DNA from: JARRJS01 sp037388885
GTDB lineage: Bacteria; Gemmatimonadota; Gemmatimonadetes; Longimicrobiales; RSA9
Length of the DNA: 64,000 bases
Direction: 5' to 3'
Assembly (NCBI GenBank): GCA_037388885.1
Contig: JARRJS010000007.1
Location: forward strand, 1-64,000
The position numbers were made by a program, and so were the translations under genes. Under the pieces are notes generated by a model. That model had not been told where the DNA came from and did not search any database. It was given only the letters and a program-made list of their open reading frames with translations. Shown in pieces: positions 35,553 to 44,321 of this stretch (position 1 is its first letter; every line of letters begins with the position of its first letter).

Positions 35553-37127
35553 TCACGACTTCCCCAGATGCGCCGTCAGCCAGTCGGCGATCGCCCCCAG
35601 CACCTCCGGCCGCACCGCATGGGAGGGCAGCGCGGCGTAACCGCTGGGCTGGCCGCTGGAATCGGCCAGGAAAAGGTGGTCGGTGTCAGGGAACTTGCGC
35701 AGCGTGACATCGCGATCACCGCCGGCACGGAACGCGGCCGCCAGCGTGTCGGCCTGCTCCGGAGTGACCTGGTGGTCCGTCTCGCCCTGGAGGATGAGGA
35801 CCGGAACACGCACCTTGCGCGCCGTCGGTAACGGGTCGTAGTCCAGGAAGAAACGCAGCCATCCGTTCTTGGACGCCAGCTGCGCCGTCTCCTTCTCGCT
35901 CTGCGCCAGCGCCTTCTTCCGCTCGGCAGGCGTGAGCGACGGCGCGTGCTCCACCGCATTGCGCTGCTGGTATGCGATGATGCGCCGGCCCGTATAGGCC
36001 GGGCCCGCCATGAGCACGATGCCCCTCAGTGACGATTCGGTCGCTGCGACCATGGGCGCGATCAACCCGCCCTCGCTGTGGCCAACCAGGGCCAGCCGCG
36101 AGTCATCGATCTCCGACCGCGTTTGCAGGTAGGCGAGCGCCGCGCGGATGTCGTTGGCGAAGTCCGCTGATGTCGCGCCTTCCGGGCCGGCGGACGATCC
36201 GTTCACACCCCGGTCGTCCAGCCGCAGCGTCGCGATGCCGCGGCGCGCCAGCGTGTCCGCAATCTGCCAGAAGGGGCGATAACCCCGCACCATCGGAATG
36301 CGCTCGTCCCGGTCCTCGGCGCCCGACCCCGTGATGGTCACGACGGCCGGCACCCGCCCGGCTCGTGCCTCGGGCAGCGTCAGCGTGCCGGTCAGCGCCA
36401 GCCCCCCAGGCGTGTGCACGGTCACGTCCTCTGCCGTGTACGGCGCTCCCGGAGGCGCACCGTAGTCGATCTTTTCCAGCACCAGCGGATGCGCACCGTC
36501 CAGCCGGACCACGTGCGCGTTCTGCGCCGGCACCGTGAGGCCCAGCAGCGAGCCGTCCGGCCCCACCGCCGCACGCATCTCCACGCCGGCGAGGTGGAGC
36601 ACCGCCGAGTCCGCGCCCTGCCAGGTGACGGACACCGGAATCGTGTGGCCGCCCACCATCGCGAAGATGGGCACCGTGTCCGTCGCACCGCCCATCGCAC
36701 GCGCCCGCCGCAACAATTGCTCGATCATGCCACTCGACGGGTTGACGTACGGGATGGCCCCCGGCGTTGTCGCGATCGTCTCCGTCCGCGACACGCTGCC
36801 AGAGATCTTCACGTGCACCGAGTCACCGACAAACTCGGCAACCGCAGTCTGGTACGGCGCAGTGTCGCCCTGCGCCACGCGGTAGAAGGCACTGGTTATG
36901 CCCGTCACACGCTGGTCCGGCGCCACCGTCATGGTGTAGTGCCACCGTTGCCCCCCCGCCCGGTAGACCATGTCCACGTCCACCTGCGTCGGCGTCCGCG
37001 TCACGACATCGCTCGCCACCGTGTCTCGGCCCACCACCATGCGGAACGTGTACGGCCTCGTTCCCTGCGCCGTCACGGGCGCCACAACGCTTAGCGAAAG
37101 ACCTATCGCGATCATCCAGTCACGCAT
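35553..37127 (-). CDS. Exported alpha/beta hydrolase (S33-like)
   Basis: 524 residues with a signal peptide (MRDWMIAIGLSLSVVAPVTAQ). Residues about 22-230 are a beta-rich N-terminal region. The hydrolase domain starts at about 235 (VTVHTPGGLALTGTLTLPEA) and has an oxyanion region TGSGAEDRDE, nucleophile elbow LVGHSEGGLIAP, Asp in LILQGETDHQVTP and His in FPDTDHLFLAD. It is a serine esterase or peptidase acting in the periplasm; the substrate is unknown. Its start overlaps the ArsR stop by 8 bases, so it is the target of that regulator's operon. Confidence 0.85.
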   Translation of the reverse strand: MRDWMIAIGLSLSVVAPVTAQGTRPYTFRMVVGRDTVASDVVTRTPTQVDVDMVYRAGGQRWHYTMTVAPDQRVTGITSAFYRVAQGDTAPYQTAVAEFVGDSVHVKISGSVSRTETIATTPGAIPYVNPSSGMIEQLLRRARAMGGATDTVPIFAMVGGHTIPVSVTWQGADSAVLHLAGVEMRAAVGPDGSLLGLTVPAQNAHVVRLDGAHPLVLEKIDYGAPPGAPYTAEDVTVHTPGGLALTGTLTLPEARAGRVPAVVTITGSGAEDRDERIPMVRGYRPFWQIADTLARRGIATLRLDDRGVNGSSAGPEGATSADFANDIRAALAYLQTRSEIDDSRLALVGHSEGGLIAPMVAATESSLRGIVLMAGPAYTGRRIIAYQQRNAVEHAPSLTPAERKKALAQSEKETAQLASKNGWLRFFLDYDPLPTARKVRVPVLILQGETDHQVTPEQADTLAAAFRAGGDRDVTLRKFPDTDHLFLADSSGQPSGYAALPSHAVRPEVLGAIADWLTAHLGKS

Positions 37128-37389
37128 CCTTCCTCCTTCCAGGTATCCAGTCGAGCAGCTCCTCGATGACTTCCTGGAATACAGTGGTGTTCAATTCGTA
37201 CACGACTTGCTGACCACGACGCTCCGACGTGATCAGTCCCGCGGCACGCAGCACCCCCAGATGCCGCGATACCGTCGGCCACGCCGAGTCGAACTGCTCC
37301 GCGATCTGCCCCGACGTGCGGGGACCCTCCCGCAACAACCTCAGGATCCCGCGCCGCGTCGGATCGGCGAGCGCCTTGAATGCATCCAT
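37120..37389 (-). CDS. ArsR-family winged-helix repressor
   Basis: 89 residues. A compact wHTH: MDAFKALADPTRRGILRLL, GPRTSGQIAEQFDSAWPTVS (recognition helix), RHLGVLRAAGLI and the wing SERRGQQVVYELN. There is no Cys-based metal site, so this is the autorepressor (SdpR-like) type and not a metal sensor. It is the first gene of a two-gene unit with the hydrolase and overlaps it by 8 bases. The palindrome at 37406-37419, 17 bases upstream of its start, is its likely operator. Confidence 0.88.
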   Translation of the reverse strand: MDAFKALADPTRRGILRLLREGPRTSGQIAEQFDSAWPTVSRHLGVLRAAGLITSERRGQQVVYELNTTVFQEVIEELLDWIPGRRKDA

Positions 37390-37405
37390 GGCGTGGAAGA
37401 TAAGA

Positions 37406-37419
37406 TGTTTAGCTAAACA
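37406..37419. promoter_or_regulatory. Perfect palindrome, likely ArsR-type operator
   Basis: TGTTTAGCTAAACA is a perfect 14-base dyad and an A/T-rich island in high-GC DNA. It lies just upstream of the ArsR gene, where a dimeric repressor would block transcription. Confidence 0.65.
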
Positions 37420-37500
37420 CGCAAGTATCCCTGCGGCGAATCGGCCGTGGCCGGCCGTTCCACGTGGTGCAGGGCTGCGCTACGACGCGGAGCTGCCGCG

Positions 37501-40194
37501 CTATTCTGACCTTAGGGCCCCCATCGGATCTGCCGCCGTCGCGCGCCGGGCGGGCGCGACGGTCGCCACCAGGGCCGAAGCCAGCACGACGCCGGCCACC
37601 GCCGCCAGCGTGAGGGGATCTCGGGCCGGCACCTTGAAGAGCATGCTGGCGAGGAGTCGTGTACCGGCAAGTGCACCGGCAAGGCCGAGAGCGAGGCCGA
37701 CGACGGTGAGGCCGAGTCCCTGGCGGACCACCATGCCCACGATGGCGCCGCGCCTGGCACCCAGGGCCATGCGGATGCCCATCTCGCCCGTGCGCTGCGC
37801 CACTGTGTAGCTCAGCACGCCGTGGATGCCCACGGCCATGAGGACGAGGGCGAGGGCGGCGAGCAGGCCCAGCAGCAGGGTGGTGAAGCGGCGCCCGGCG
37901 ACGGACGCGGAAAGGGTCCGGGATAGCGGTTCGACGCCGAACACGGCGAGCTGGGGGTCGAAGTCGTGGACGGCGCGCCGCACGGCTCCTGCCAGCGCCA
38001 TGGGATCGCCGGACGTGCGCACGAGGATGCTGCCGCTGTTGAGGGGCGACTGGGCCAGCGCCATGTAGGCCGCGGGCGGCGCCGGCTGGTCCAGCCCGTA
38101 GAAGTGCTCGTCGGCCACCACGCCCACGATGCGCCAGTTGACGCCCCACATGCGGATGGCGTGGCCGATGGGTGAGCCGTCGGGGAAGTAGCGCTTCACC
38201 ATGGCTTCGTTCACGACCGTGACCGGTGGCGCCTCCAGGTCATCGCCGGCGCGGAGGCCGCGACCCTCGACGATGGGGACGCCCACGGTGGCGAAGTAGC
38301 CGGGCGTCACGGCCCGCCGGGGCAGCTCCGGCCAGTCCTTGCCTTCCTCTTCCCGGCCCACCACGACGAAGGAGTTGGTGTTGCCGCGGTCCAGCGGGTT
38401 GAAGGCCGACAACGCCACGGACTCCACTCCCGGCGTCGCTTCGAGCGACGCCAGAATCGACCGCATGAAGGCTTCCTGCCGCGGCCACCGCGGCCACTCG
38501 CGGTAGTTCTGCGGATAGCGCGTCAGCGGCAGCTGGAACTGCGCCTTCAGCACGCCCTCCACCCGAAAGCCCGGGTCGGTGTGCACGAGCGCCCAGAAGC
38601 TCCTCATCAGGAGCCCGGCGCCGCTCACCAGCATGACCGCCAACGCCATCTCCACCACCACCAGCGCCGAGCGCAGCGAACGGGCCCGCCGCCCACTTCC
38701 GCCCGCGCCCCGGCCCGCCGCCAGGCCGTTGCTCACGTTCAACCGTCGGGCCTGAAGCGTCGGCACCATGCCGAAGATCAGCGCCGCCAGCGCGGATACC
38801 AGCACCGTCGCCAGCAGCACGCGGCCGTCCACCGCCACGGCTTCGAGGCGTGGCAACTCCTCTGGCGCCATGGCCCGCAGGGCGCCCAGCCCGCCGTACG
38901 CCAGGCCGACGCCTGCTGCTGCCGCCAGTAGCGTCAATACGGCGCTCTCCGCCAGGAACTGGCCGGCCAGCCGCCCGCCGCCGGCGCCCAGCGCACGACG
39001 CACCGCTAGCTCGCGGGCCCGGGCCGTGCCCCGTGCCAGCAGCAGGTTCGCCACGTTCACGCACGCTACCAGCAGCACCAGCGCCACCGCCGCCAGCAAG
39101 GTCAGCAACGCCGGCCGGACCGGCGAAAAGACGACCTGGGCGTACGACTCCACGTGAGTGCCTCGCGCATCGTTCGACCGGTAGCGCGCCTCCAGGTCCG
39201 CCGCGATCCGCCCCATCTCCGTCGCCGCCGCCCGGGCGCTGGAACCTTCCGCCAACCGACCCACCACGAAGAACGGGTGCGTGTCCCGCTCCAGGTACGC
39301 CGGCGGCAACGGCATCGTCGCCCACAGGTCCACCGACCGACGGCCGTCGCCGGCGAAACCGCCCGCGTACGCCGCCCGCCCCAGCATCTGCCGGAACCCG
39401 AAGCCCGCCGACTCCGGCAAAATGCCCACCACCGTGAACGGCCGATCGTACAACTGGATCGTCCGGCCGACCACGCCAGGATCCGCGCCGAACCGGGCCC
39501 GCCAGAACGCCTCGCCCAGGATCACCAGCGCCGACCCATCCTTCGCGTCACGCTCCGTGAACAGCCGACCTGCCAGTGGCTTCACGCCCAGTAGCCGCAG
39601 CAACGACGGCGTCACCCACAACGCGTCCGTGCGCGTAGGCGTCATGCCACTGCCCGTGAGCGTTGCCTGCGTCGCCAGCAGGGCGCCCATGTCGGAGAAC
39701 TGCTTCGACATCCACTGGAAGTCCTCGTAGTCCGGGTACGCCGCCGGCTCCCGTACCGTCCCGCTGTTCCGGTCCGTTTCCCAGATCATGTACAGCGACT
39801 TCGCATCCCGGAATGGGATCGGACGCACCAGCACACCGTCCACCACGCTGAAGATCGCCGTGTTGGCCCCGATCCCAAGCGCCAGCGTCAGCACCGCCGC
39901 AATCGTGAACGCCGGGCTCCGGCGCAGGCTGCGCAGCGCGAACCGCAGGTCCCGCCACGCCTCCTCCAGCCAGCGCACGCCGCGCTCGTCCCGCGCCGCT
40001 TCCTTGTGACGCTCCACGCCGCCAAACCTCACCAGAGCACGACGACGCGCCTCCTCCGGCGACAGGCCCGCCCGCACCCCCGCGTCCACCTCCATCTCCA
40101 GGTGGTGACGCAGCTCGTCGTCCAGCTCGCGCTCCACCACGTTTCGACGAAAGAGCGCCCGCAGACGCGTCCACAGCTCGCTCCGTGCGCTCAT
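37501..40194 (-). CDS. ADOP-type ABC permease (duplicated MacB/FtsX)
   Basis: 897 residues. An N-terminal helical part (about 1-70: VERELDDELRHHLEMEVDAG) is the hallmark of the Acidobacterial duplicated orphan permease family. Two MacB-type periplasmic and FtsX units follow. The first TM is near 95 (AFTIAAVLTLALGIGANTAI), a three-TM block is near 360-480 with GTARARELAVRRALGAGGGR, and a second copy ends with TGEMGIRMALGARRGAIVGM. No ATPase gene is adjacent. The gene starts with a 4-base overlap (ATGA) on PadR and is presumably repressed by it. Export of peptides or lipids is the general family role. Confidence 0.87.
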   Translation of the reverse strand: MSARSELWTRLRALFRRNVVERELDDELRHHLEMEVDAGVRAGLSPEEARRRALVRFGGVERHKEAARDERGVRWLEEAWRDLRFALRSLRRSPAFTIAAVLTLALGIGANTAIFSVVDGVLVRPIPFRDAKSLYMIWETDRNSGTVREPAAYPDYEDFQWMSKQFSDMGALLATQATLTGSGMTPTRTDALWVTPSLLRLLGVKPLAGRLFTERDAKDGSALVILGEAFWRARFGADPGVVGRTIQLYDRPFTVVGILPESAGFGFRQMLGRAAYAGGFAGDGRRSVDLWATMPLPPAYLERDTHPFFVVGRLAEGSSARAAATEMGRIAADLEARYRSNDARGTHVESYAQVVFSPVRPALLTLLAAVALVLLVACVNVANLLLARGTARARELAVRRALGAGGGRLAGQFLAESAVLTLLAAAAGVGLAYGGLGALRAMAPEELPRLEAVAVDGRVLLATVLVSALAALIFGMVPTLQARRLNVSNGLAAGRGAGGSGRRARSLRSALVVVEMALAVMLVSGAGLLMRSFWALVHTDPGFRVEGVLKAQFQLPLTRYPQNYREWPRWPRQEAFMRSILASLEATPGVESVALSAFNPLDRGNTNSFVVVGREEEGKDWPELPRRAVTPGYFATVGVPIVEGRGLRAGDDLEAPPVTVVNEAMVKRYFPDGSPIGHAIRMWGVNWRIVGVVADEHFYGLDQPAPPAAYMALAQSPLNSGSILVRTSGDPMALAGAVRRAVHDFDPQLAVFGVEPLSRTLSASVAGRRFTTLLLGLLAALALVLMAVGIHGVLSYTVAQRTGEMGIRMALGARRGAIVGMVVRQGLGLTVVGLALGLAGALAGTRLLASMLFKVPARDPLTLAAVAGVVLASALVATVAPARRATAADPMGALRSE

Positions 40195-40544
40195 GTCGTT
40201 CCCTCCGCCAGCATCCGTTCCACGGCGCCCGCGAACCGCCGCCAATGCGCCTCCTCCACCCCCAGCTGTCGCTCCCCGGCGGACGTCAGCCGGTAGTACT
40301 TCGCCCGGCGATTGTTATCCGACGTGCCCCACTCCGCCCGGATCCACCCCTTCCGCTCCAACCGGTGCAACGCCGGGTACAGGGACCCCTGGTTCAGCTG
40401 CAGCACGTCCTCCGACACCTGCTGGATCCGCACCGCAATGCCCCAGCCGTGCATCGCCCCCAGCGACAAGGCTTTGAGGATCAACAGGTCAAGCGTCCCC
40501 TGAAGCACATCGCTGCTCGCCTGCCCGTCGTCGCCCAGTGTCAT
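40191..40544 (-). CDS. PadR-family regulator
   Basis: 117 residues with AAGGAGG upstream of the ATG. PadR wHTH motifs: LQGTLDLLILKALSLGAMHG, LNQGSLYPALHRLERKGWIR, then RRAKYYRLTSAGERQL. PadR paired with an ADOP permease is a standing arrangement in Acidobacteriota and Gemmatimonadota. It overlaps the permease by 4 bases, and a 19-base-arm inverted repeat starts 17 bases upstream. Confidence 0.92.
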   Translation of the reverse strand: MTLGDDGQASSDVLQGTLDLLILKALSLGAMHGWGIAVRIQQVSEDVLQLNQGSLYPALHRLERKGWIRAEWGTSDNNRRAKYYRLTSAGERQLGVEEAHWRRFAGAVERMLAEGTT

Positions 40545-40560
40545 CGCCAGCCTCCTTGTG

Positions 40561-40615
40561 TTCCCCTAGACACTCTACAAGTGATGCCACGCTTCCTGTA
40601 GAGTGTCAAGGGGAA
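40561..40615. promoter_or_regulatory. Long inverted repeat, probable PadR operator
   Basis: Arms of 19 bases at 40561-40579 (TTCCCCTAGACACTCTACA) and 40597-40615 match as inverted repeats with one mismatch, around a 17-base spacer. The right arm contains a minus-strand TTGACA (-35-like) at 40604-40609, so a bound regulator would cover the promoter of the PadR/permease operon. Confidence 0.7.
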
Positions 40616-40619
40616 TGGG

Positions 40620-40860
40620 TTTGGGGGAGGCCCAGGACAACACGGACGAACGGAGACCACGGAACCATACCGACGGGGAACAGGACGGCACCGGAACCGA
40701 GGCGAACTGCGGGAAACCAGACGCCACAAACAAAGGGAACCCTGACCTGCGGCCTGAGTCTCTACCGGATTACGCGACGAACCGCCGGTTGCCTGGTTCT
40801 TCCGTAATCTCCGCTTTTCCGTGCTCTCCGTGTCACGATTTTCGTGAACCAGCGGCAACG
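40620..40860. repeat. Intergenic ACGGA-type periodic repeat region
   Basis: There is no gene in about 300 bases between the operator and the DUF885 gene. At 40797-40832 four 9-base units run in tandem: TTCTTCCGT, AATCTCCGC, TTTTCCGTG, CTCTCCGTG. A looser series in the opposite orientation (ACGGACGA, ACGGAGACC, ACGGAACC) lies near 40642-40668. Similar CTCCGTG-type arrays are known as dispersed intergenic repeats in several soil phyla. Confidence 0.5.
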
Positions 40861-40922
40861 GCGAAGATAGCCCCCACCACGTATATTTGACGGGCGCGGC
40901 GCTTTCAGGGGAGCATGCTCAC

Positions 40923-42701
40923 ATGCGGCGCACACTCCGATTCACCGGCTTGCTCCTCGTCCTTCTCGCCCTGGCGTTGCCTGCGGCGCGGCCCGCGCGT
41001 GCCCAGTCAGCCTCCGACCAGCTGCGGGCGCTGTTTCACCAGGCGTGGCAGTGGCGACTGCGTGAGAACCCCATCGCGGCCACGTACGTGGGCGACGACC
41101 GGTACAACGACCGCTTGCCGTCGGTGAGCGACGCGGATGCGGCGCGCCGGGCGGCACATCGTCGTGATCTGCTTCAGCAGCTCCAGGCCATCGACCGGGA
41201 GCCGCTGACGGAAGAGGAGCGGATCAGCTACGACATGTTCCAGCGCGAGCAGGAGGACGCGCTGACGTCGTACCGGTTCAAGGAGTACCTGATGCCCATC
41301 ACGGCGGAGGGCGGTTTCCACACCTCGTTCGCCATGCTGCAGCGGGCGACGCCGTTCCGGAACACGCGTGACTATGAGAACTACATCGCGCGGTTGAAGG
41401 CGTGGCCGCACTACGTCGACCAGCAGATCGCGCTCATGCGAGAGGGCATGGCGGCGGGTATGGTGCAGCCGAAGGTGGTGCTGGCGGGCTTCGAGGGCAC
41501 CATCTCGGCGCACATTGTGGACGACCCGGAGCAGAGCGTGTTCTGGGCGCCGTTCGAGTCGTTCCCCGTCGGTGTACCCGACTCGGACCGTCAACGGCTG
41601 CGCGCGGCGGGGCGGGCGGCGATCCGGGAAGCCGTGGTGCCGGGCTATCGCACCTTCCTGGCGTTTTTCACCGGGGAGTATCGTCCGCACGCCCGGGCGA
41701 GCATCGGCGCGTCGGAGCTGCCGGACGGGCGCGACTACTACCGCTGGCTGGTGCGGCATTTCACCACGCTGGACGTGAGCCCGGACTCGGTGCACCGCAT
41801 CGGGCTGGCGGAGGTTTCGCGCATCCAGGCGGAGATGCAGGTGGTGATGAAGAAGACGGGTTTCCAGGGCGACTTCCCGGCGTTCCTGCATTTCCTGCGC
41901 ACGGATCCGCGCTTCTACGCGAAGACGCCCGACGAGCTGCTGAAGGACGCGGCGTGGATTGCCAAGCGCATCGACGGCAAGCTGCCGTCGGAATTCGGCC
42001 GGCTGCCGCGCCAGCCGTACACGGTGGCGCCGGTCCCGGCGGACATCGCGCCCAAGTACACGGGCGGCCGCTACGTGCCGGCGCCCATCAACGGGACGCA
42101 GCCGGGCACGTATTGGGTCAACACGTACGACCTGCCGAGCCGGCCGTTGTATACGCTGGAGTCGTTGACGCTCCACGAAGCGGTGCCGGGGCACCACCTG
42201 CAGATCGCGCTGCAGCAGGAGCTGATGGATCTGCCGGAGTTCCGGCGACACGCCGGCGTGGATGCCTACAGCGAGGGGTGGGGCTTGTATTCGGAGTGGT
42301 TGGGGCAGGAGATGGGGTTCTACACGGACCCGTACAGCGACTTTGGCCGGTTGACGTACGAAATGTGGCGTGCCTGCCGGCTGGTGGTGGACACGGGCAT
42401 CCACTGGATGGGCTGGACGCGGCAGCAGGCCATCGACTACCTGGCGTCGCACACGGCGCTGTCGTTGCATGAAGTGACGACGGAGACGGATCGCTACATT
42501 GCGTGGCCCGGCCAGGCGCTCGCCTACAAGATGGGCCAGCTGGAGATCCTGAAGCTCCGGCACTACGCCGAGCAGCAGCTGGGAACGCAGTTCAATGTGC
42601 GTGCGTTCCACGACGTCGTACTGGGCAGCGGCCCGGTGCCGCTGACCGTGCTGGACCGCAAGGTGCATGACTGGGTGGCCCGCGAGGAAGGGTTGCCGTG
42701 A
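40923..42701 (+). CDS. Exported DUF885 family protein, putative metallopeptidase
   Basis: 592 residues. The ATG at 40923 gives a signal peptide (MRRTLRFTGLLLVLLALALP, cleaved near ARAQS). The DUF885 body contains the zinc-like motif HEAVPGHH (His418-Glu419, His424-His425) and EGWGLYSEWLGQEMGFYTDP near 450, as in the family. Members are predicted secreted metallopeptidases; no substrate is established. The frame before 40923 has no signal features. The next gene follows after 23 bases. Confidence 0.88.
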   Translation: MRRTLRFTGLLLVLLALALPAARPARAQSASDQLRALFHQAWQWRLRENPIAATYVGDDRYNDRLPSVSDADAARRAAHRRDLLQQLQAIDREPLTEEERISYDMFQREQEDALTSYRFKEYLMPITAEGGFHTSFAMLQRATPFRNTRDYENYIARLKAWPHYVDQQIALMREGMAAGMVQPKVVLAGFEGTISAHIVDDPEQSVFWAPFESFPVGVPDSDRQRLRAAGRAAIREAVVPGYRTFLAFFTGEYRPHARASIGASELPDGRDYYRWLVRHFTTLDVSPDSVHRIGLAEVSRIQAEMQVVMKKTGFQGDFPAFLHFLRTDPRFYAKTPDELLKDAAWIAKRIDGKLPSEFGRLPRQPYTVAPVPADIAPKYTGGRYVPAPINGTQPGTYWVNTYDLPSRPLYTLESLTLHEAVPGHHLQIALQQELMDLPEFRRHAGVDAYSEGWGLYSEWLGQEMGFYTDPYSDFGRLTYEMWRACRLVVDTGIHWMGWTRQQAIDYLASHTALSLHEVTTETDRYIAWPGQALAYKMGQLEILKLRHYAEQQLGTQFNVRAFHDVVLGSGPVPLTVLDRKVHDWVAREEGLP

Positions 42702-42724
42702 GGTGAGGACGGAATCAGAGCGTG

Positions 42725-43267
42725 ATGAAGAACGACACGACAGAGTTGCTGGCGGCGCTGCGTTTCGCGGCCCGCAAGCATAGCTACCAGCGACGCAAGG
42801 ACGAGGATGCGTCGCCTTTCATCAACCACCCCATCGCCGTGGCCGAGGTCCTGGCACGCATCGGTGGGGTGACCGACATTGCGGTCCTGCAGGCAGCGGT
42901 GCTGCACGACACCATCGAGGACACGGAGACCACGCTGGCGGAGTTGGAGGCGGAGTTCGGCTCCGAGGTGGCCGGCCTCGTCGCCGAAATGACCGATGAC
43001 AAGCAGCTCCGCAGCCCGGTGCGGAAGCGGCTCCAGGTCGAGCACGCGCCCGACCTCACCGACAGGGCCAAGCTCATCAAGATCTCGGACAAGATCTGCA
43101 ACGTGACCGACGTGACGCACGCGCCGCCCGCCGGCTGGACCGCGGAGCGCCGGCGCGAATACCTGGACTGGACGGAAGCGGTGGTGGCCGGTTGCCGGGG
43201 CGTGAGCGAAGCGTTGGAGCGCACGTACGACGAGCGGCTCGCGGAAGGCAGGCGGCTGATCGGGTAG
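42725..43267 (+). CDS. MESH1-like ppGpp hydrolase (HD domain)
   Basis: 180 residues, a stand-alone RelA/SpoT-type hydrolase domain with no synthetase or TGS part. Metal ligands are His35 (FINHPIAVAE), His61-Asp62 (AVLHDTIEDT) and Asp122 (ISDKICNVTD). It removes the 3' pyrophosphate from (p)ppGpp and, in animal homologues, the phosphate of NADPH. ATG at 42725 is preferred to the GTG one codon earlier. It lies 23 bases after the DUF885 gene and may share its transcript. Confidence 0.88.
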   Translation: MKNDTTELLAALRFAARKHSYQRRKDEDASPFINHPIAVAEVLARIGGVTDIAVLQAAVLHDTIEDTETTLAELEAEFGSEVAGLVAEMTDDKQLRSPVRKRLQVEHAPDLTDRAKLIKISDKICNVTDVTHAPPAGWTAERRREYLDWTEAVVAGCRGVSEALERTYDERLAEGRRLIG

Positions 43268-43312
43268 TGTCGATGTTACACCTGAGTTCGCACTTCCGGC
43301 GAAGGAGATCCC

Positions 43313-43771
43313 ATGCGCATATCATCGCCCGAGTTCCAGGACGGCGGCCGCATTCCGAAGGAGTTCACCTGTGAAGGCCGCAACTTGTCCCCGAGGCTGG
43401 AGTTCCACGACGTGCCGGAGAATGCCCGGAGCCTTGCCCTCATCCTGGATGACCCCGACGCGCCGTCCGGCACGTTCGTGCACTGGCTCATCTGGAACCT
43501 GGGGCCCGACACCGACGGACTGGCCGCCGGCGCCGTACCGGACGGCCCCGCCCCCGGCGCAGAGGAAGGCAGCAACAGCGCGGGCCGCAAAGGCTACACG
43601 GGCCCGTGCCCGCCCAGGGGCCACCGCGACCACCACTATCGGTTCACGCTTTACGCGTTGGACCAGCGGCTGCAGCTGAAGCCCGGCGCCGACCGGCGAG
43701 CGCTGGACGGCGCCATGAAAGGCCACATCCTGGCGGAGGCGCGCGTCACGGGGCTGTATGCGCGCGGGTGA
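43313..43771 (+). CDS. YbhB/YbcL-family PEBP (Raf kinase inhibitor-like) protein
   Basis: 152 residues preceded by GAAGGAGAT. Ligand-site motifs of the phosphatidylethanolamine-binding fold are present: IPKEFTCEGRNLSPRLEF, LALILDDPDAPSGTFVHWL, GYTGPCPPRGHRDHHYRFTL and LYALDQRLQL. It is cytoplasmic with no signal. The role of bacterial members is not settled. It follows the ppGpp hydrolase on the same strand. Confidence 0.92.
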   Translation: MRISSPEFQDGGRIPKEFTCEGRNLSPRLEFHDVPENARSLALILDDPDAPSGTFVHWLIWNLGPDTDGLAAGAVPDGPAPGAEEGSNSAGRKGYTGPCPPRGHRDHHYRFTLYALDQRLQLKPGADRRALDGAMKGHILAEARVTGLYARG

Positions 43772-43866
43772 GGCCCGGGTGTCGACGCAACCGCCGGACA
43801 GGGCTCGCGTGAATCTCTGTTCCCATCCATCCCGTAAGGGCACACAGGAGGGATGACAACGAAGGG

Positions 43867-44142
43867 ATGGAACCAATGTTCAAGCGAACCATATTCGGAG
43901 TGACCCTGGCCCCGGTCTTTGCAACGTGCGTGGCTTTGACGGCTTATGCGATCACGGGCGGGCATGCCACGGGCTCGGTCATCCATAACGACGCATCGAA
44001 GCTCTGCAACGACGCGGCGGTGGTCCGGGTCGAGCGGCCCGACGCGGCCCGACTCTATGACGTGACCGCAGGTCAGCGGCCGCAGCTCGCGGCGCATCCG
44101 ACGCAGACCACGACCTGTGTGAAGGCCTCGCAACGGAGCTGA
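43867..44142 (+). CDS. Small exported protein of unknown function
   Basis: 91 residues. GAAGGG is close to the ATG; a second in-frame ATG lies three codons on. One hydrophobic segment near the N-terminus (FGVTLAPVFATCVALTAYAI) suggests export or an anchor. The remainder has two Cys (KLCNDA and TTTCVKA) that could pair in the periplasm. No family recognised. A strong hairpin follows at once, which supports a real transcription unit. Confidence 0.5.
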   Translation: MEPMFKRTIFGVTLAPVFATCVALTAYAITGGHATGSVIHNDASKLCNDAAVVRVERPDAARLYDVTAGQRPQLAAHPTQTTTCVKASQRS

Positions 44143-44146
44143 AACC

Positions 44147-44173
44147 GGGGGCGCCGTCCTCGCCGGCGCCCCC
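44147..44173 (+). terminator. GC-rich terminator hairpin
   Basis: GGGGGCGCCG (44147-44156) and CGGCGCCCCC (44164-44173) form 10 perfect pairs over a 7-base loop, 4 bases after the stop of the small exported protein. Confidence 0.6.
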
Positions 44174-44321
44174 TCTGCCGTCGCCGCGCCAGGCCTGCCA
44201 ACCCATCCTTTCCAACATGAGCCCGGCTCTGCTGAGCCGTTCCCCGGCTGCACCGCTACCCTCGATGCCTTCGCCCGGCGCATAGACTCCCCGGGTCCCA
44301 TCCCCTAGCATTACAGACACC

